From contig NZ_JAUSAR010000067.1 of the NCBI RefSeq assembly GCF_030652515.1, positions 1 through 64,000 on the forward strand: a stretch of DNA of 64,000 nucleotides. Reading direction: 5' to 3'. Source of the stretch: Aquabacterium sp. (GTDB taxonomy: Bacteria > Pseudomonadota > Gammaproteobacteria > Burkholderiales > Burkholderiaceae_C). Under the pieces are notes generated by a model. The model was not told the origin of the DNA, did not search any database, and was given only the letters and a program-made list of their open reading frames with translations. Position 1 is the stretch's first letter. Every line of letters begins with the position of its first letter. The translations under genes were made by a program, and so were the position numbers. Positions 25,508-35,228 of the stretch are shown piece by piece.

Positions 25508-26191
25508 ATGCAGTGGCCACTGATCCTCGCTGGCTTGGCCATGGGCGTGGCCGCCACACCGCATTGCGCGGTCATGTGCGCGACACCTTGTGCGGCCTTG
25601 ACGCGCGGCGACAAGCACAGCACGGCCAGTTTTCAGGCGGGGCGCCTGATCAGCTACATGCTCGTGGGCGCACTGGCCGCCTACAGCGTGTCCACCCTCG
25701 GCGTCTGGAGCGAAACGGTGCCTGCGCTTCGTCCGTTGTGGACGCTTTTGCACCTGGCCTGCCTGGGACTGGGCTTGTGGTGGTTGTTCACGGGCGAGCA
25801 GCCCGCGTGGATGAGGCGCGATGACACCGTGTCCGTCATCCGCATGCCCGGTCGCCATTCGCCCGTGCTGCGCGCTGGCTTGTCGGGCCTGGCGTGGGCG
25901 GCCTGGCCCTGCGCAGCACTGCAAGGCGCGCTGGTCTTGGCAGCACTGGCCAACACACCCTTCGCCGGTGCCCTGGTGATGGGCGCTTTCTCGGTGGCCT
26001 CCATGCCTGGCCTGCTGCTCGCGCCTTGGGCGTGGAAGCGATGGCAGGCCCATCACGGCACCACCATTTCTCCCGGACAGCTTTCGCTGAACGGTTTTCG
26101 CATCGCCGGGATCGGCCTGGTGCTCGCCTCCGGGTGGGCCTTGACGCACGACCTCTGGTACCGCTTCGCAACCTGGTGTACCACCACATGA
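25508..26191 (+). CDS. SafE/UreH-like membrane protein of the cco operon
   Basis: A 227-residue membrane protein with about six helices of the sulfite exporter TauE/SafE type, also called UreH-like. The N-terminal helix carries PHCAVMC, similar to the conserved HCxxMC signature of this group, which may bind a metal such as copper. Relatives are common near ccoNOQP and may help copper or thiol supply. The start chosen is the ATG at 25508 (MQWPLILAGLAMG). The stop overlaps the next small gene in ATGA. Confidence 0.78.
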   Translation: MQWPLILAGLAMGVAATPHCAVMCATPCAALTRGDKHSTASFQAGRLISYMLVGALAAYSVSTLGVWSETVPALRPLWTLLHLACLGLGLWWLFTGEQPAWMRRDDTVSVIRMPGRHSPVLRAGLSGLAWAAWPCAALQGALVLAALANTPFAGALVMGAFSVASMPGLLLAPWAWKRWQAHHGTTISPGQLSLNGFRIAGIGLVLASGWALTHDLWYRFATWCTTT

Positions 26192-26343
26192 TGATCCAAG
26201 CCATTGCCTTTGTCCTGGCCACCTTGGGCGCCACCGGCGTGCTGGTGGCGGCAGGGCTGAATGAACACGATGAGCGGGCCGCCGCGCTCAGCCTTGATCA
26301 GCGTCAAGGCCCCAATGAGCCTTCTACCCAACAATCCCGGTAG
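26188..26343 (+). CDS. Small single-helix membrane protein in the cco operon
   Basis: A 51-residue product, MMIQAIAFVLATLGATGVLVAA, one predicted membrane helix, followed by a polar tail (GLNEHDERAAALSLDQRQGPNEPS). The ATG overlaps the stop of the SafE-like gene, so it is likely translated in coupling. No family recognised. The FNR box for ccoNO lies inside its 3' half, so its coding sequence also carries regulatory DNA. Confidence 0.55.
   Translation: MMIQAIAFVLATLGATGVLVAAGLNEHDERAAALSLDQRQGPNEPSTQQSR
26294..26307 (+). promoter_or_regulatory. FNR-type box upstream of ccoNO
   Basis: TTGAT-CAGC-GTCAA fits the FNR half-sites, with its centre at 26300.5. AACAAT (26330-26335, four of six match to TATAAT) lies where a -10 would be if the box sits at -41.5. 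This is the classical class II FNR promoter geometry, with a start near 26342. It predicts induction of the fused oxidase gene at low oxygen. Confidence 0.78.
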
Positions 26344-26385
26344 ACCCTTCCATCTCAAGCAAGAAACAACGAAAGGACGCGCCGA

Positions 26386-28434
26386 ATGGCCGCTCTAAAA
26401 TCTGCCGTGGTCAGCTATGACGACTGGCCCGTTCGACAGTTTGCGCTGGCGGCGGTGCTGTGGGGCGTGGTCGGCATGACCGTCGGCGTCCTGATTGCTG
26501 CCCAACTGGCTTGGCCCGACCTGACGGCGAACATCCCCTGGCTCAGCTATGGGCGTCTGCGCCCCCTGCACACCAACGCGGTGATCTTTGCCTTTGGCGG
26601 CTGCGCACTGTTCGCCACGTCTTACCACGTGGCTCAACGCACGGGGCAGACTCGATTGTTCGCCCCGGCCTTGGCCAGGTTCACGTTCTGGGGTTGGCAG
26701 GCCGTCATCGTGGCGGCTGCGATCACACTCCCCATGGGCTACACGCAAGGCAAGGAATACGCCGAGCTGGAGTGGCCCATCGACATCCTGATCACGGTGG
26801 TGTGGGTGTCTTATGCGATCGTGTTTTTTGGCACCATCGCCAAGCGCCAGGTTCGGCACATCTACGTGGCCAACTGGTTCTTTGGGGCGTTCATCCTGGC
26901 CGTGGCCTTGCTGCACGTGGTCAACAGTGCCGTCATGCCCGTGAGCCTGTGGAAGAGCTACTCGGCTTACGCAGGCGTGCAAGACGCGATGGTGCAATGG
27001 TGGTACGGCCACAATGCCGTCGGCTTCTTCCTGACTGCCGGCTTCCTGGGCATGATGTATTACTACATCCCCAAACAGGCTGAGCGGCCGGTGTACTCGT
27101 ATCGCTTGTCGATCGTTCACTTCTGGGCGCTGATCTTCACCTACATGTGGGCGGGCCCGCACCATCTGCACTACACCGCCTTGCCCGATTGGGCGCAATC
27201 GGTGGGCATGGTGTTCTCGCTGGTGCTGCTGGCGCCCAGCTGGGGCGGCATGATCAACGGTGTGATGACCTTGTCGGGCGCCTGGTACAAGCTGCGCGAC
27301 GACCCCATCCTCAAGTTCCTGATCGTGGCCTTGTCCTTCTATGGCATGGCCACCTTCGAAGGCCCGATGATGTCCATCAAAACCGTCAATGCGCTGTCGC
27401 ACTACACGGATTGGACGGTGGGCCACGTGCACGCCGGGGCCTTGGGTTGGGTTGGTTTCATCACCATGGGCTCGCTGTACTACCTGATTCCCCGCATGTT
27501 TGGCCAGATTCGCATGTTCAGCGTCAGGGCGATCGAGATCCACTTCTGGATCGCGACACTGGGCGTGGTCCTCTACATCGCGGCCATGTGGATTGCTGGT
27601 GTGATGCAGGGCTTGATGTGGCGTGCGGTGAACCCGGATGGCACCTTGGTGTACAGCTTCATTGAAAGCGTGAAGGCCACCTTCCCGTTCTACGTGGTTC
27701 GCCTGGCGGGCGGCCTGCTGTACCTCAGCGGCATGTTGCTGATGGCGTGGAACGTGATCATGACCGTGCGCGCTGGCAAACCAGCTGTTGCGCAGGTTCC
27801 GGCAGTCAAACATGAAGAGCACGGCACCCCCGCACGCGGACACGCAAAAATCGAGACCAACAATGGCTTGATGATCGTCCTCATCCTGCTGGTGGTGGCC
27901 GTGGGTGGTCTGGTTGAGATCGTGCCCTTGTTCTTCCAGCGCTCCACCACCGAAGCTGTGGCAGGCGTCAAGCCCTACACCGCCTTGCAACTCGTCGGCC
28001 GTGACATCTACCTGCGCGAAGGTTGCTACAACTGCCACTCGCAGATGATCCGCGCTCTGCAGTCGGAAACACTGCGCTACGGCCACTACTCCCTGGCGGG
28101 CGAGTTCGTCTACGACCGGCCTTTCCAGTGGGGCAGCAAGCGCACAGGTCCTGACCTGGCGCGCGTGGGCGGCAAGTACAGCGATGAGTGGCACCGCATT
28201 CACCTGACCAGCCCCCGCGACCTGGTCCCTGAATCCAACATGGCGGCGTACCCATGGTTGGCCACCAAGCCAGTCGATCCTGCCAGCATGCCGCCGCGCC
28301 TGACCGCCATGAAACGACTGGGCGTGCCTTACACGCAAGCCGAGGTCGATGGTTCGTCCGAGGCCGTGCAGGGCAAGACCGAGCTGGATGCGCTCATCGC
28401 CTATCTGCAGGTGCTGGGTACCCAACTGAAGTGA
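26386..28434 (+). CDS. ccoNO: Fused cbb3 oxidase subunits I and II (CcoNO)
   Basis: A 682-residue protein joining CcoN and CcoO. Residues 1 to about 475 are the haem-copper subunit I, including [16 protein letters not shown] and [16 protein letters not shown]. After a linker comes a second anchor helix ([18 protein letters not shown]) and the CcoO haem c site CYNCHSQ (C547, C550, H551). The frame has no stop or shift between the parts. CcoN and CcoO are usually separate genes; both halves look complete. AAGGA precedes the ATG. It is the catalytic core of the high-affinity, proton-pumping terminal oxidase. Confidence 0.95.
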   Translation: MAALKSAVVSYDDWPVRQFALAAVLWGVVGMTVGVLIAAQLAWPDLTANIPWLSYGRLRPLHTNAVIFAFGGCALFATSYHVAQRTGQTRLFAPALARFTFWGWQAVIVAAAITLPMGYTQGKEYAELEWPIDILITVVWVSYAIVFFGTIAKRQVRHIYVANWFFGAFILAVALLHVVNSAVMPVSLWKSYSAYAGVQDAMVQWWYGHNAVGFFLTAGFLGMMYYYIPKQAERPVYSYRLSIVHFWALIFTYMWAGPHHLHYTALPDWAQSVGMVFSLVLLAPSWGGMINGVMTLSGAWYKLRDDPILKFLIVALSFYGMATFEGPMMSIKTVNALSHYTDWTVGHVHAGALGWVGFITMGSLYYLIPRMFGQIRMFSVRAIEIHFWIATLGVVLYIAAMWIAGVMQGLMWRAVNPDGTLVYSFIESVKATFPFYVVRLAGGLLYLSGMLLMAWNVIMTVRAGKPAVAQVPAVKHEEHGTPARGHAKIETNNGLMIVLILLVVAVGGLVEIVPLFFQRSTTEAVAGVKPYTALQLVGRDIYLREGCYNCHSQMIRALQSETLRYGHYSLAGEFVYDRPFQWGSKRTGPDLARVGGKYSDEWHRIHLTSPRDLVPESNMAAYPWLATKPVDPASMPPRLTAMKRLGVPYTQAEVDGSSEAVQGKTELDALIAYLQVLGTQLK

Positions 28435-28448
28435 CAAGGAGACCCCAC

Positions 28449-28598
28449 ATGGACCTCAATGAGTTACGCGTCCTGGTCACCCTGGCCAGTTTCATCAGCT
28501 TCGGCGGCATTGCCGTGTGGGCCTGCTGGCCAGGCAATCGTGCCCATTTCGATGCCGCAGCACAACTGCCTTTCAGCGACGAGGAGCCACAGTCGTGA
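28449..28598 (+). CDS. ccoQ: CcoQ, small cbb3 oxidase subunit
   Basis: A 49-residue protein with one membrane helix: MDLNELRVLVTLASFISFGGIAVWA, ending DEEPQS. Length and position between ccoNO and ccoP fit CcoQ, which stabilises the complex. It overlaps the ccoP start by four bases (GTGA). The ATG follows the ccoNO stop by 14 bases, with AAGGAG in between. Confidence 0.88.
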   Translation: MDLNELRVLVTLASFISFGGIAVWACWPGNRAHFDAAAQLPFSDEEPQS

Positions 28599-29518
28599 GT
28601 GATTTCATCAGCAGCGGCTGGTCCGTCTACGTTGCCGCAGCCACCATCATTGGCTTGCTGGCCTGCCTGGCCTTGTTGGTCATCGCCGCAAGGCGCAAGG
28701 TCATTCCTGGCGACAACACCACCGGCCACGTCTGGGACGAAGACCTGCGTGAGTTGAACAACCCGCTGCCTCGGTGGTGGATGGGGCTGTTCATCGGAAC
28801 GGTGGTGTTCGCCTTTGCCTACCTGGCCCTCTATCCTGGCTTGGGCAGCGCACGCGGCTACTTTGACTGGAGTACCAACGGTCAGCACGCCGCCGAAGTG
28901 GAAGCAGCCCGCGCGCTGAGTGCCCCCCTTTATGCCAAGTTCGCAGGTCTGCCCGCCGACCAGTTGGCGAAAGATCCTCAGGCGATGGGCATTGGCGAGC
29001 GCCTGTTCGTCAACAACTGTGCCACCTGCCACGGCTCGGACGCTCGGGGCAGCAAAGGCTTCCCCGACCTGACCGACAGCGACTGGATTCACGGTGGCGA
29101 CATCGAGAAAATCAAGGAAACCATCACGAAAGGACGCATTGGCATGATGCCGCCCATGGCTGCTGCAGTGGACTCCGAAGCCGATGCGCGTAACCTGGCC
29201 CACTATGTCTTGAGCCTGTCTGGTGGTGCTCACAACAACATCGCGGCGCAACTGGGCCGGTCGTCATTCGCGGCCTGCGCAGCCTGTCACGGTGCAGATG
29301 GCAAAGGCAATCAAGCCATGGGTGCGCCCAATCTGGCCGACAAGGTCTGGCTGCATGGCTGGGGTGAAGAGGCCGTCATGAGCATGATCAAAAATGGCAA
29401 GACCAACCAGATGCCTGCCCATGGCAGCCGCCTGAGTGCCGAGCAGATCCACGTCCTGGCGGCGTATGTCTGGCAGATGTCTCAACCCAAGGTGGAGAGC
29501 GTTGCCCTGCAACGGTAA
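28595..29518 (+). CDS. ccoP: CcoP, dihaem cytochrome c subunit III
   Basis: A 307-residue subunit: two N-terminal membrane helices, the signature VWDEDLRELNNPLPRWW, then two haem c domains with CATCH (142-146) and CAACH (228-232). It passes electrons from soluble cytochromes to CcoO. The GTG start at 28595 overlaps the ccoQ stop; the frame is open upstream to 28517 but that part belongs to ccoQ. Both haem domains look complete, with Met ligands in GMMPPMAAAV and TNQMPAHGS. Confidence 0.93.
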   Translation: MSDFISSGWSVYVAAATIIGLLACLALLVIAARRKVIPGDNTTGHVWDEDLRELNNPLPRWWMGLFIGTVVFAFAYLALYPGLGSARGYFDWSTNGQHAAEVEAARALSAPLYAKFAGLPADQLAKDPQAMGIGERLFVNNCATCHGSDARGSKGFPDLTDSDWIHGGDIEKIKETITKGRIGMMPPMAAAVDSEADARNLAHYVLSLSGGAHNNIAAQLGRSSFAACAACHGADGKGNQAMGAPNLADKVWLHGWGEEAVMSMIKNGKTNQMPAHGSRLSAEQIHVLAAYVWQMSQPKVESVALQR

Positions 29519-29525
29519 AGACACC

Positions 29526-31010
29526 ATGGCTGGAACGGACAAGAAAGCGACGTCGGCACGTGTCATCCCGATCGTTCCTGTGGCCAACGGCGGCGCTGGG
29601 GGTGATGCAGCGCAGCTGGTGTCTCTGTATGAAAAGCAGCCCAAGATCCACCCACGCGCGGTGCACGGCTGGTTTGCCGCTTGGCGCTGGACCTTGGTCT
29701 GGCTGACCCAGGCCTTGTTCTACGGCCTGGCCTGGTTGCCCTGGAACGGTCGCCAAGCCTTGTTGTTTGACCTGACTGCCAGGCGCTTCTTCATCTTTGA
29801 CCTGGTTTTGTATCCGCAGGATTTCATCTACCTGACGGGCCTGTTGGTGATCTGCGCCTTTGCGCTGTTCCTGTTCACCGCCGTGGCCGGGCGCCTGTGG
29901 TGCGGCTACGCATGCCCGCAAACTGTTTACACCGAGATATTCCTGTGGACCGAGCGCCTGTTCGAAGGCGACCGCAACCAACGCCTCAAGCTGGATGCCG
30001 GGCCTTGGGGCTGGCAAAAGCTTTGGCGCAAGTTTGGCAAGCACTTCACCTGGGGCGCCATTGCCTTGTGGACGGGCTTCACTTTCGTGGGCTACTTCAC
30101 CCCCATCAGAACCCTGGCCGCCGAGGTCACTCAGTTCAACCTGGGGCCCTGGGAAACCTTCTGGGTGCTGTTCTATGGGCTGGCCACGTATGGCAATGCC
30201 GGTTATCTGCGCGAGCAGGTCTGCAAGTACATGTGCCCTTACGCACGCTTCCAGAGTGCGATGTTTGACCACGACACCCTGATCATCAGCTATGACCAGG
30301 CGCGTGGCGACCCTCGTGGAACCCGCGCCCGCAGTGCCGACCTTCAGCAACTGGGCCTGGGCGACTGCATCGACTGCGGCCTGTGCGTGCAGGTGTGCCC
30401 CACCGGCATCGACATCCGCAACGGCCTGCAATACGAGTGCATTGGCTGCGCCGCCTGCATTGACGTCTGCGACAGCGTGATGGACAAGATGCGCTATCCG
30501 CGCGGACTGATCAAGTACGCCACGCAGACCGGCATGGAACAGAAGCTCACTTCGCGCCAGATGATGGCGCGCATGCTGCGGCCCCGCATCCTCATCTACA
30601 GCGGTATCCTGACGGCCATCTCACTGGGGCTGGTGGCCAGCCTGGCCATGAAAAGCCCCTTCAAGGTTGATGTGGTGAGAGACCGCGGCTCCCTCGCGCG
30701 GATCGCAGGGGAGGGCCATGTTGAAAACGTCTACCGCCTGCAACTGATGAACGCCACGGAGCAATCCCAGCGGCTGCAAGTGCAGGTCACCGGTTTGCCG
30801 GGCGCCAAGGTCACTGGTCTGGCAGAGGTTCAGGTCGAGGCCACCGAAGCACGCTGGTTCCCGGTCGTGGTTCAGGTGCCGCATGAGTCTGCCCGGCAAT
30901 TGAGCGCCGGGGCCCATCCGATTCAGTTTCGAATCGAGCGCCTGTCCAGTGATGGCCAAGACGACAACGCCAGCGTGGTGGAGAAGTCCACCTTCGTCAT
31001 CCCTCGTTGA
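29526..31010 (+). CDS. ccoG: CcoG, cbb3 oxidase accessory iron-sulfur protein
   Basis: A 494-residue CcoG/FixG/RdxA family membrane protein. It has an N-terminal hydrophobic region with WCGYACPQ, two ferredoxin-like 4Fe-4S motifs (CIDCGLCVQVCP and CIGCAACIDVC) and a C-terminal immunoglobulin-like domain. CcoG is a cupric reductase in cbb3 assembly. ATG at 29526 is chosen; the frame is open 30 codons earlier inside ccoP. It lies seven bases downstream of ccoP. Confidence 0.93.
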   Translation: MAGTDKKATSARVIPIVPVANGGAGGDAAQLVSLYEKQPKIHPRAVHGWFAAWRWTLVWLTQALFYGLAWLPWNGRQALLFDLTARRFFIFDLVLYPQDFIYLTGLLVICAFALFLFTAVAGRLWCGYACPQTVYTEIFLWTERLFEGDRNQRLKLDAGPWGWQKLWRKFGKHFTWGAIALWTGFTFVGYFTPIRTLAAEVTQFNLGPWETFWVLFYGLATYGNAGYLREQVCKYMCPYARFQSAMFDHDTLIISYDQARGDPRGTRARSADLQQLGLGDCIDCGLCVQVCPTGIDIRNGLQYECIGCAACIDVCDSVMDKMRYPRGLIKYATQTGMEQKLTSRQMMARMLRPRILIYSGILTAISLGLVASLAMKSPFKVDVVRDRGSLARIAGEGHVENVYRLQLMNATEQSQRLQVQVTGLPGAKVTGLAEVQVEATEARWFPVVVQVPHESARQLSAGAHPIQFRIERLSSDGQDDNASVVEKSTFVIPR

Positions 31011-31019
31011 AAGTCGTTC

Positions 31020-32387
31020 ATGAGCAGTTCATCGTCTGTGGAGCTGGATTCACGATTGCTCCAACGCCTGGACAAGAGTGGTCCGCGTTACACCTCCTAC
31101 CCCACGGCCGACCGCTTCCATGATCGCTTCAAGTCGAAGGACTATGAACTGGCGTTGAGAGAGCGCGCCGATGGCCTGGAGGCAGGGCTGGCCATCTCGC
31201 CCTTGTCTGTGTACGTGCATGTGCCGTTCTGCGAATCAGTGTGCTATTACTGCGCCTGCAACAAGGTCGTCACGCGCGACCACACTCGGGCCACCAAGTA
31301 CCTTGACATGATCGAGCGGGAGGTCGAGCTGCATTTGCGAGCGTGGCGACAACCCCAGCAAGCCTCGCAACTTCACCTCGGTGGTGGAACCCCCACGTTT
31401 CTGAGCGATGCGGAGATCAGCCGCTTGATGTCCATCTTGCGCCGCGCGGTCAGTTTCTCGCCTGATGCTGAAATGTCGATCGAGGTCGACCCACGAACCG
31501 TGACACCCCAACGACTGGCCAAACTGGCCAATCTGGGATTCAACCGACTCAGCTTTGGTGTGCAGGACTTCAACGAGCAGGTGCAAGCCGCCGTTCACCG
31601 CCTGCAACCCTTCGAGTCTGTGCGAGACCTGATGGAAAGCGCCCGATCGCTGGGGTATGGCTCGATCAACATGGACCTGATCTACGGCCTGCCCAAGCAA
31701 ACGCCTGAATCGTTTGCGCGAACATTGGGACAGGTGGCACAGCTTCGCCCCGACCGCATTGCGCTGTACGGCTACGCCCACATGCCAGAGCGCTTCAAGC
31801 CACAGCGCCGGATCCTGACGCCAGACCTGCCCACGCCCGTGCAAAGGATCAACATGCTGGAGCAGGCGATCAAGTGCTTCAAGGCCGAAGGCTATGACTA
31901 CATTGGCATGGACCACTTCGCACTGCCCAACGATTCGCTGGCCGTGGCCAAGCGGCAGGGCAGGCTTCAGCGCAATTTTCAAGGCTACAGCACCCAGCCT
32001 GACTGCGACATCGTGGCGCTGGGGGTGTCTGCCATCGGGCGCGTCGGAGCCAGCTATTCGCAGAACGCCAAGACGCTGGACCAGTACGAGGCCGCGCTGC
32101 TGCACGGGCATTTCCCTACCGAGAAGGGCCTCAGGTTGTCCAGCGATGACCTCATTCGCCGCACGGTCGTCATGGCATTGATGTGCCAAGGCCGGTTGGA
32201 TTTCGATGCGATCGAAAAGACTTGCGGCATCAAGGTGCCCGACTACTTCAAACCCGAACTGGCCCGATTGCAGGCCATGGCCGAGGAGGGCATGCTGGTC
32301 ATCGAGCCCCGCGCAGTGCAGTTGACACCACTGGGTTGGCATTTTGTGCGAAACGTGTCCATGGTGTTTGACCGCTACCTCGGCTGA
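31020..32387 (+). CDS. hemN: Oxygen-independent coproporphyrinogen III oxidase
   Basis: A 455-residue radical SAM enzyme. The cluster motif is CESVCYYCAC (C71, C75, C78), followed by GGGTPTFLSDAEI and EVDPRTV. HemN decarboxylates coproporphyrinogen III in haem synthesis when oxygen is scarce. Its place nine bases after ccoG and downstream of an FNR box suggests that haem supply is induced together with the oxidase. A GTGGCG/CGCCAC hairpin lies right after the stop. Confidence 0.94.
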   Translation: MSSSSSVELDSRLLQRLDKSGPRYTSYPTADRFHDRFKSKDYELALRERADGLEAGLAISPLSVYVHVPFCESVCYYCACNKVVTRDHTRATKYLDMIEREVELHLRAWRQPQQASQLHLGGGTPTFLSDAEISRLMSILRRAVSFSPDAEMSIEVDPRTVTPQRLAKLANLGFNRLSFGVQDFNEQVQAAVHRLQPFESVRDLMESARSLGYGSINMDLIYGLPKQTPESFARTLGQVAQLRPDRIALYGYAHMPERFKPQRRILTPDLPTPVQRINMLEQAIKCFKAEGYDYIGMDHFALPNDSLAVAKRQGRLQRNFQGYSTQPDCDIVALGVSAIGRVGASYSQNAKTLDQYEAALLHGHFPTEKGLRLSSDDLIRRTVVMALMCQGRLDFDAIEKTCGIKVPDYFKPELARLQAMAEEGMLVIEPRAVQLTPLGWHFVRNVSMVFDRYLG

Positions 32388-32392
32388 AAACA

Positions 32393-32408
32393 GTGGCGCC
32401 TACGCCAC
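32393..32408 (+). terminator. Hairpin after hemN, possible weak terminator
   Basis: GTGGCG (32393-32398) and CGCCAC (32403-32408) pair perfectly around a four-base loop, six bases past the hemN stop. No T run follows, so it may be an RNA stability or pausing hairpin rather than a true intrinsic terminator. It separates the respiratory operon from the receptor-kinase gene. Confidence 0.35.
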
Positions 32409-32465
32409 CCATTGACAGCCGCTCGCGAAACGGTCGATCATCGCCCTTTAGTGGAGGGCTGGTCA

Positions 32466-35228
32466 GTGGATGACATCGTTTCGTTTCTAGGGCGAAATGG
32501 GTACTTGCCCCATGGCTATTGCTTTACCTGGCAACCGCAGTTGTTGTGGTCCATGGTGACGGCGGACCTGGTCATCGCCGGCGCCTACTTCTCGATACCC
32601 CTGGCCATGCTGAGTTTTGTCCGCCAACGGGGCGAATCGTCCCTGAACTGGCTGATCGGGCTCTTTTCAGCCTTCATCTTTGCCTGCGGCATCACCCATG
32701 TGATGGATGTGGTCACCATTTGGCAGCCGCTTTATGGTTGGCAGGCCATCAGCAAAGTGGCCACGGCCATCATCTCGCTGATCACCGCCGTGGCCCTGTG
32801 GCCCTTGATCCCCAAGGCGCTCAAGATCCCTTCGGTCGGCCAGCTGCAGTCCAGCATTCAGGCGCTGCAGGCTGAAATCAAGCAGCGGCGTACCGCAGAA
32901 GAAAATTTGGCAGACACCCAGGAAGCCCTCGTCATCGCGCTGGCCAGCATTGGCGCGGGTTTTTTGGCCACCGACCGCGAGGGCCGTGTCAGCCGCATGA
33001 ATGCCGTGGCCGAGCAGGTCACCGGCTGGACCCAATCCCAGGCATTGGGCCAGCCCCTCTGGGAAGTTTTCAAACGCGAGGACCGGCCAGATTCCTACCT
33101 GGGCCGCAATCCGGTCGATGTCATGATCGACACCGGGGTCACCATTGACGCCGCGCACCAGGTGGTGGCCATCCGCCGCGATCAAACGCGCACCGCGGTG
33201 GAAGTGAAGGCCTCCTTGACCTATCTGCCGGACGGCGAGGTCAGGGGGCTGGCCATGGTTTTCCGCGACATGACCGTGCTCAATCAGGCCGAAGTCAAAG
33301 CCAATCAGCTGGCCGCCATTGTCGAGTCCTCCGGCGACGCCATCATCGGCAAGACCCTGGAAGGGCGCATCACCAGTTGGAACAGCGCAGCACAAAAGCT
33401 GTTTGGCTACACCGCCCAAGAAGCGATTGGCCAGCAAATCCAGATGCTGCTGCCGCCGGACCGCGCCGCTGAAGAAATGGCCATCCTGGCCGAGCTGTCG
33501 GCGGGTGCTCAGGTCACGGCCTTCGACACGGTGCGCCGAGCCAAAAATGGCGATCTGGTCGATGTTTCGGTCACCATCTCTCCGGTCAGAGACGCGCAAG
33601 GCCGGATCATTGGTGCCTCCAAGATTGCAAGGGACATCACGAATCAAAAGCGCGTGGAGCAAATGCGCCTGGACGCCGAACGGCTGGAGGCTGAAAACCG
33701 CCAGATCATCGCAGCGAATCGACTCAAGAGCGAGTTCCTGGCCAACATGTCGCATGAGCTGAGGACACCGCTCAATGCCATCATTGGCTTCGCAGGCTTG
33801 TTGCACAGCGGCGCGGTCCCTGCTGAATCACCCAAGCATCGTGATTTCCTGGGCTACATCGAAACCAGCGGTCAGCACCTGCTGCAACTGATCAACGATG
33901 TGCTGGACCTGTCCAAGGTCGAAGCTGGCAAGCTTGAGTTTTTCCCTGAATCCGTGGACCTGGCATTGCTGGTCAAGGAAGTCACCGCGATCCTTCAGAC
34001 CTCGGCCAACCGGCAAGGGGTGACCATCTGTACCGAGGTCGATGAGCGTGTGGCCCAGCTTCACATTGATCCTGCGCGACTCAAGCAGGTGCTCTACAAC
34101 TACCTGTCCAACGCCATCAAGTTCACGCGGCCAGGCGGGCAGGTCACTTTGCGGGCCATGCCAGAGGGCCATGCGCACTTCCGGATTGAAGTGGAAGACA
34201 CCGGCGTCGGGATTGCCTCCGAAGATTTGTCTAAGCTCTTTGTGGAGTTTCAACAGCTGGACAGCGGCTACACCAAACGCCACCAAGGCACAGGCTTGGG
34301 GCTGGCGTTGACGCGCCGACTGGTTCAAGCTCAGGGAGGGCACATTGGAGTGCGCAGCACGCTCGGGGTTGGCAGCGTGTTTCACCTGATCCTGAACCTG
34401 AAAAACGCCTCGCGCGAGGCGTTGCCCAGCCCGGCATTTGGCAGCGGGCATCGCTTTTTGGTGATCAAGGACAACCCGGACGAGCAAATCCTCATGGCCG
34501 ATGCGCTCTTGGCCGTGGGCGTTGAGGTGGACCATGCCACGACCGGCGATCAAGCTGTGGCACATGCCCGCAACCATCCGTACGACGCGATCACGCTGGA
34601 CCTGATCTTGTCGGATTGCAGTGGGCTGGAAGCGCTCTCGGCCATCCGCAGCAAGGGGCCGAGTCGCGAATCGCCCGTGGTGGCCGTGTCCATGCGGACA
34701 GCATCCTCAAAGGCTGCCAACTTCCCCGTGACCGACGTGCTGAGCAAGCCGTTGGAAACCCAACAGCTCGGCATGGCACTGGGCAATTTAGGCCTGACCC
34801 AGCGCAGCGGCGCGCGCGTCATGGTGGTGGACGACGACCAGCTTGCGCTGGATCTGATGGAAGCCACTTTGAACAAGCTCGACATCGGGTTCATCGGCTT
34901 GTCTGACGGCCGCCGGGCGCTTGACGAGATGGCGCAGCATCGACCCGACGCGGTCATCCTGGACCTGATGATGCCCGGCATGGACGGCTTTGAAATGCTG
35001 GACGAACTGCGCCGACAAGCCGAATGGAAGGACATGCCCGTGTTCATCTGGACCAGCATGCTGTTGACCCCCGAGGAATACGCGCACCTGGCACGTTCCG
35101 CCTTGGCGATCCTGAGCAAAGGCGGTGGCAGCCTTGAAGCCTTGCTGCACGACCTGCGTCGCTGGAGAGGCCCGCTGGCCACGACGACAACAGCCGCAGC
35201 ATTGGCCGACGATGACAAGGACGCATGA
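32466..35228 (+). CDS. Hybrid histidine kinase with ETR1-like ethylene/copper-binding membrane domain
   Basis: A 920-residue kinase. Residues 20-115 hold three membrane helices that align with the plant ETR1 ethylene-binding domain: ADLVIAGAYFSIPL and FSAFIFACGITHVMD. The residues known in ETR1 to hold copper and ethylene are all present here: D34, Y41, I71, C74, H78, plus K97. Two PAS domains follow (130-380), then a kinase core (H430 in NMSHELRTPLNAI), an ATPase domain and two receivers (D712, D833). The first receiver has lost the usual acidic pair (VIKDNPD). The GTG at 32466 is preferred because GGAGGG lies seven bases upstream; the frame opens at a TTG at 32412. It is coupled to the receiver gene by a four-base overlap. 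Confidence 0.82.
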   Translation: MDDIVSFLGRNGYLPHGYCFTWQPQLLWSMVTADLVIAGAYFSIPLAMLSFVRQRGESSLNWLIGLFSAFIFACGITHVMDVVTIWQPLYGWQAISKVATAIISLITAVALWPLIPKALKIPSVGQLQSSIQALQAEIKQRRTAEENLADTQEALVIALASIGAGFLATDREGRVSRMNAVAEQVTGWTQSQALGQPLWEVFKREDRPDSYLGRNPVDVMIDTGVTIDAAHQVVAIRRDQTRTAVEVKASLTYLPDGEVRGLAMVFRDMTVLNQAEVKANQLAAIVESSGDAIIGKTLEGRITSWNSAAQKLFGYTAQEAIGQQIQMLLPPDRAAEEMAILAELSAGAQVTAFDTVRRAKNGDLVDVSVTISPVRDAQGRIIGASKIARDITNQKRVEQMRLDAERLEAENRQIIAANRLKSEFLANMSHELRTPLNAIIGFAGLLHSGAVPAESPKHRDFLGYIETSGQHLLQLINDVLDLSKVEAGKLEFFPESVDLALLVKEVTAILQTSANRQGVTICTEVDERVAQLHIDPARLKQVLYNYLSNAIKFTRPGGQVTLRAMPEGHAHFRIEVEDTGVGIASEDLSKLFVEFQQLDSGYTKRHQGTGLGLALTRRLVQAQGGHIGVRSTLGVGSVFHLILNLKNASREALPSPAFGSGHRFLVIKDNPDEQILMADALLAVGVEVDHATTGDQAVAHARNHPYDAITLDLILSDCSGLEALSAIRSKGPSRESPVVAVSMRTASSKAANFPVTDVLSKPLETQQLGMALGNLGLTQRSGARVMVVDDDQLALDLMEATLNKLDIGFIGLSDGRRALDEMAQHRPDAVILDLMMPGMDGFEMLDELRRQAEWKDMPVFIWTSMLLTPEEYAHLARSALAILSKGGGSLEALLHDLRRWRGPLATTTTAAALADDDKDA

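Noticed and set aside
26395-28437. 680-codon open frame antisense to ccoNO
   Set aside because: Composition rich in His, Gln, Arg and Gly, typical of an antisense shadow; the sense gene is unmistakable.
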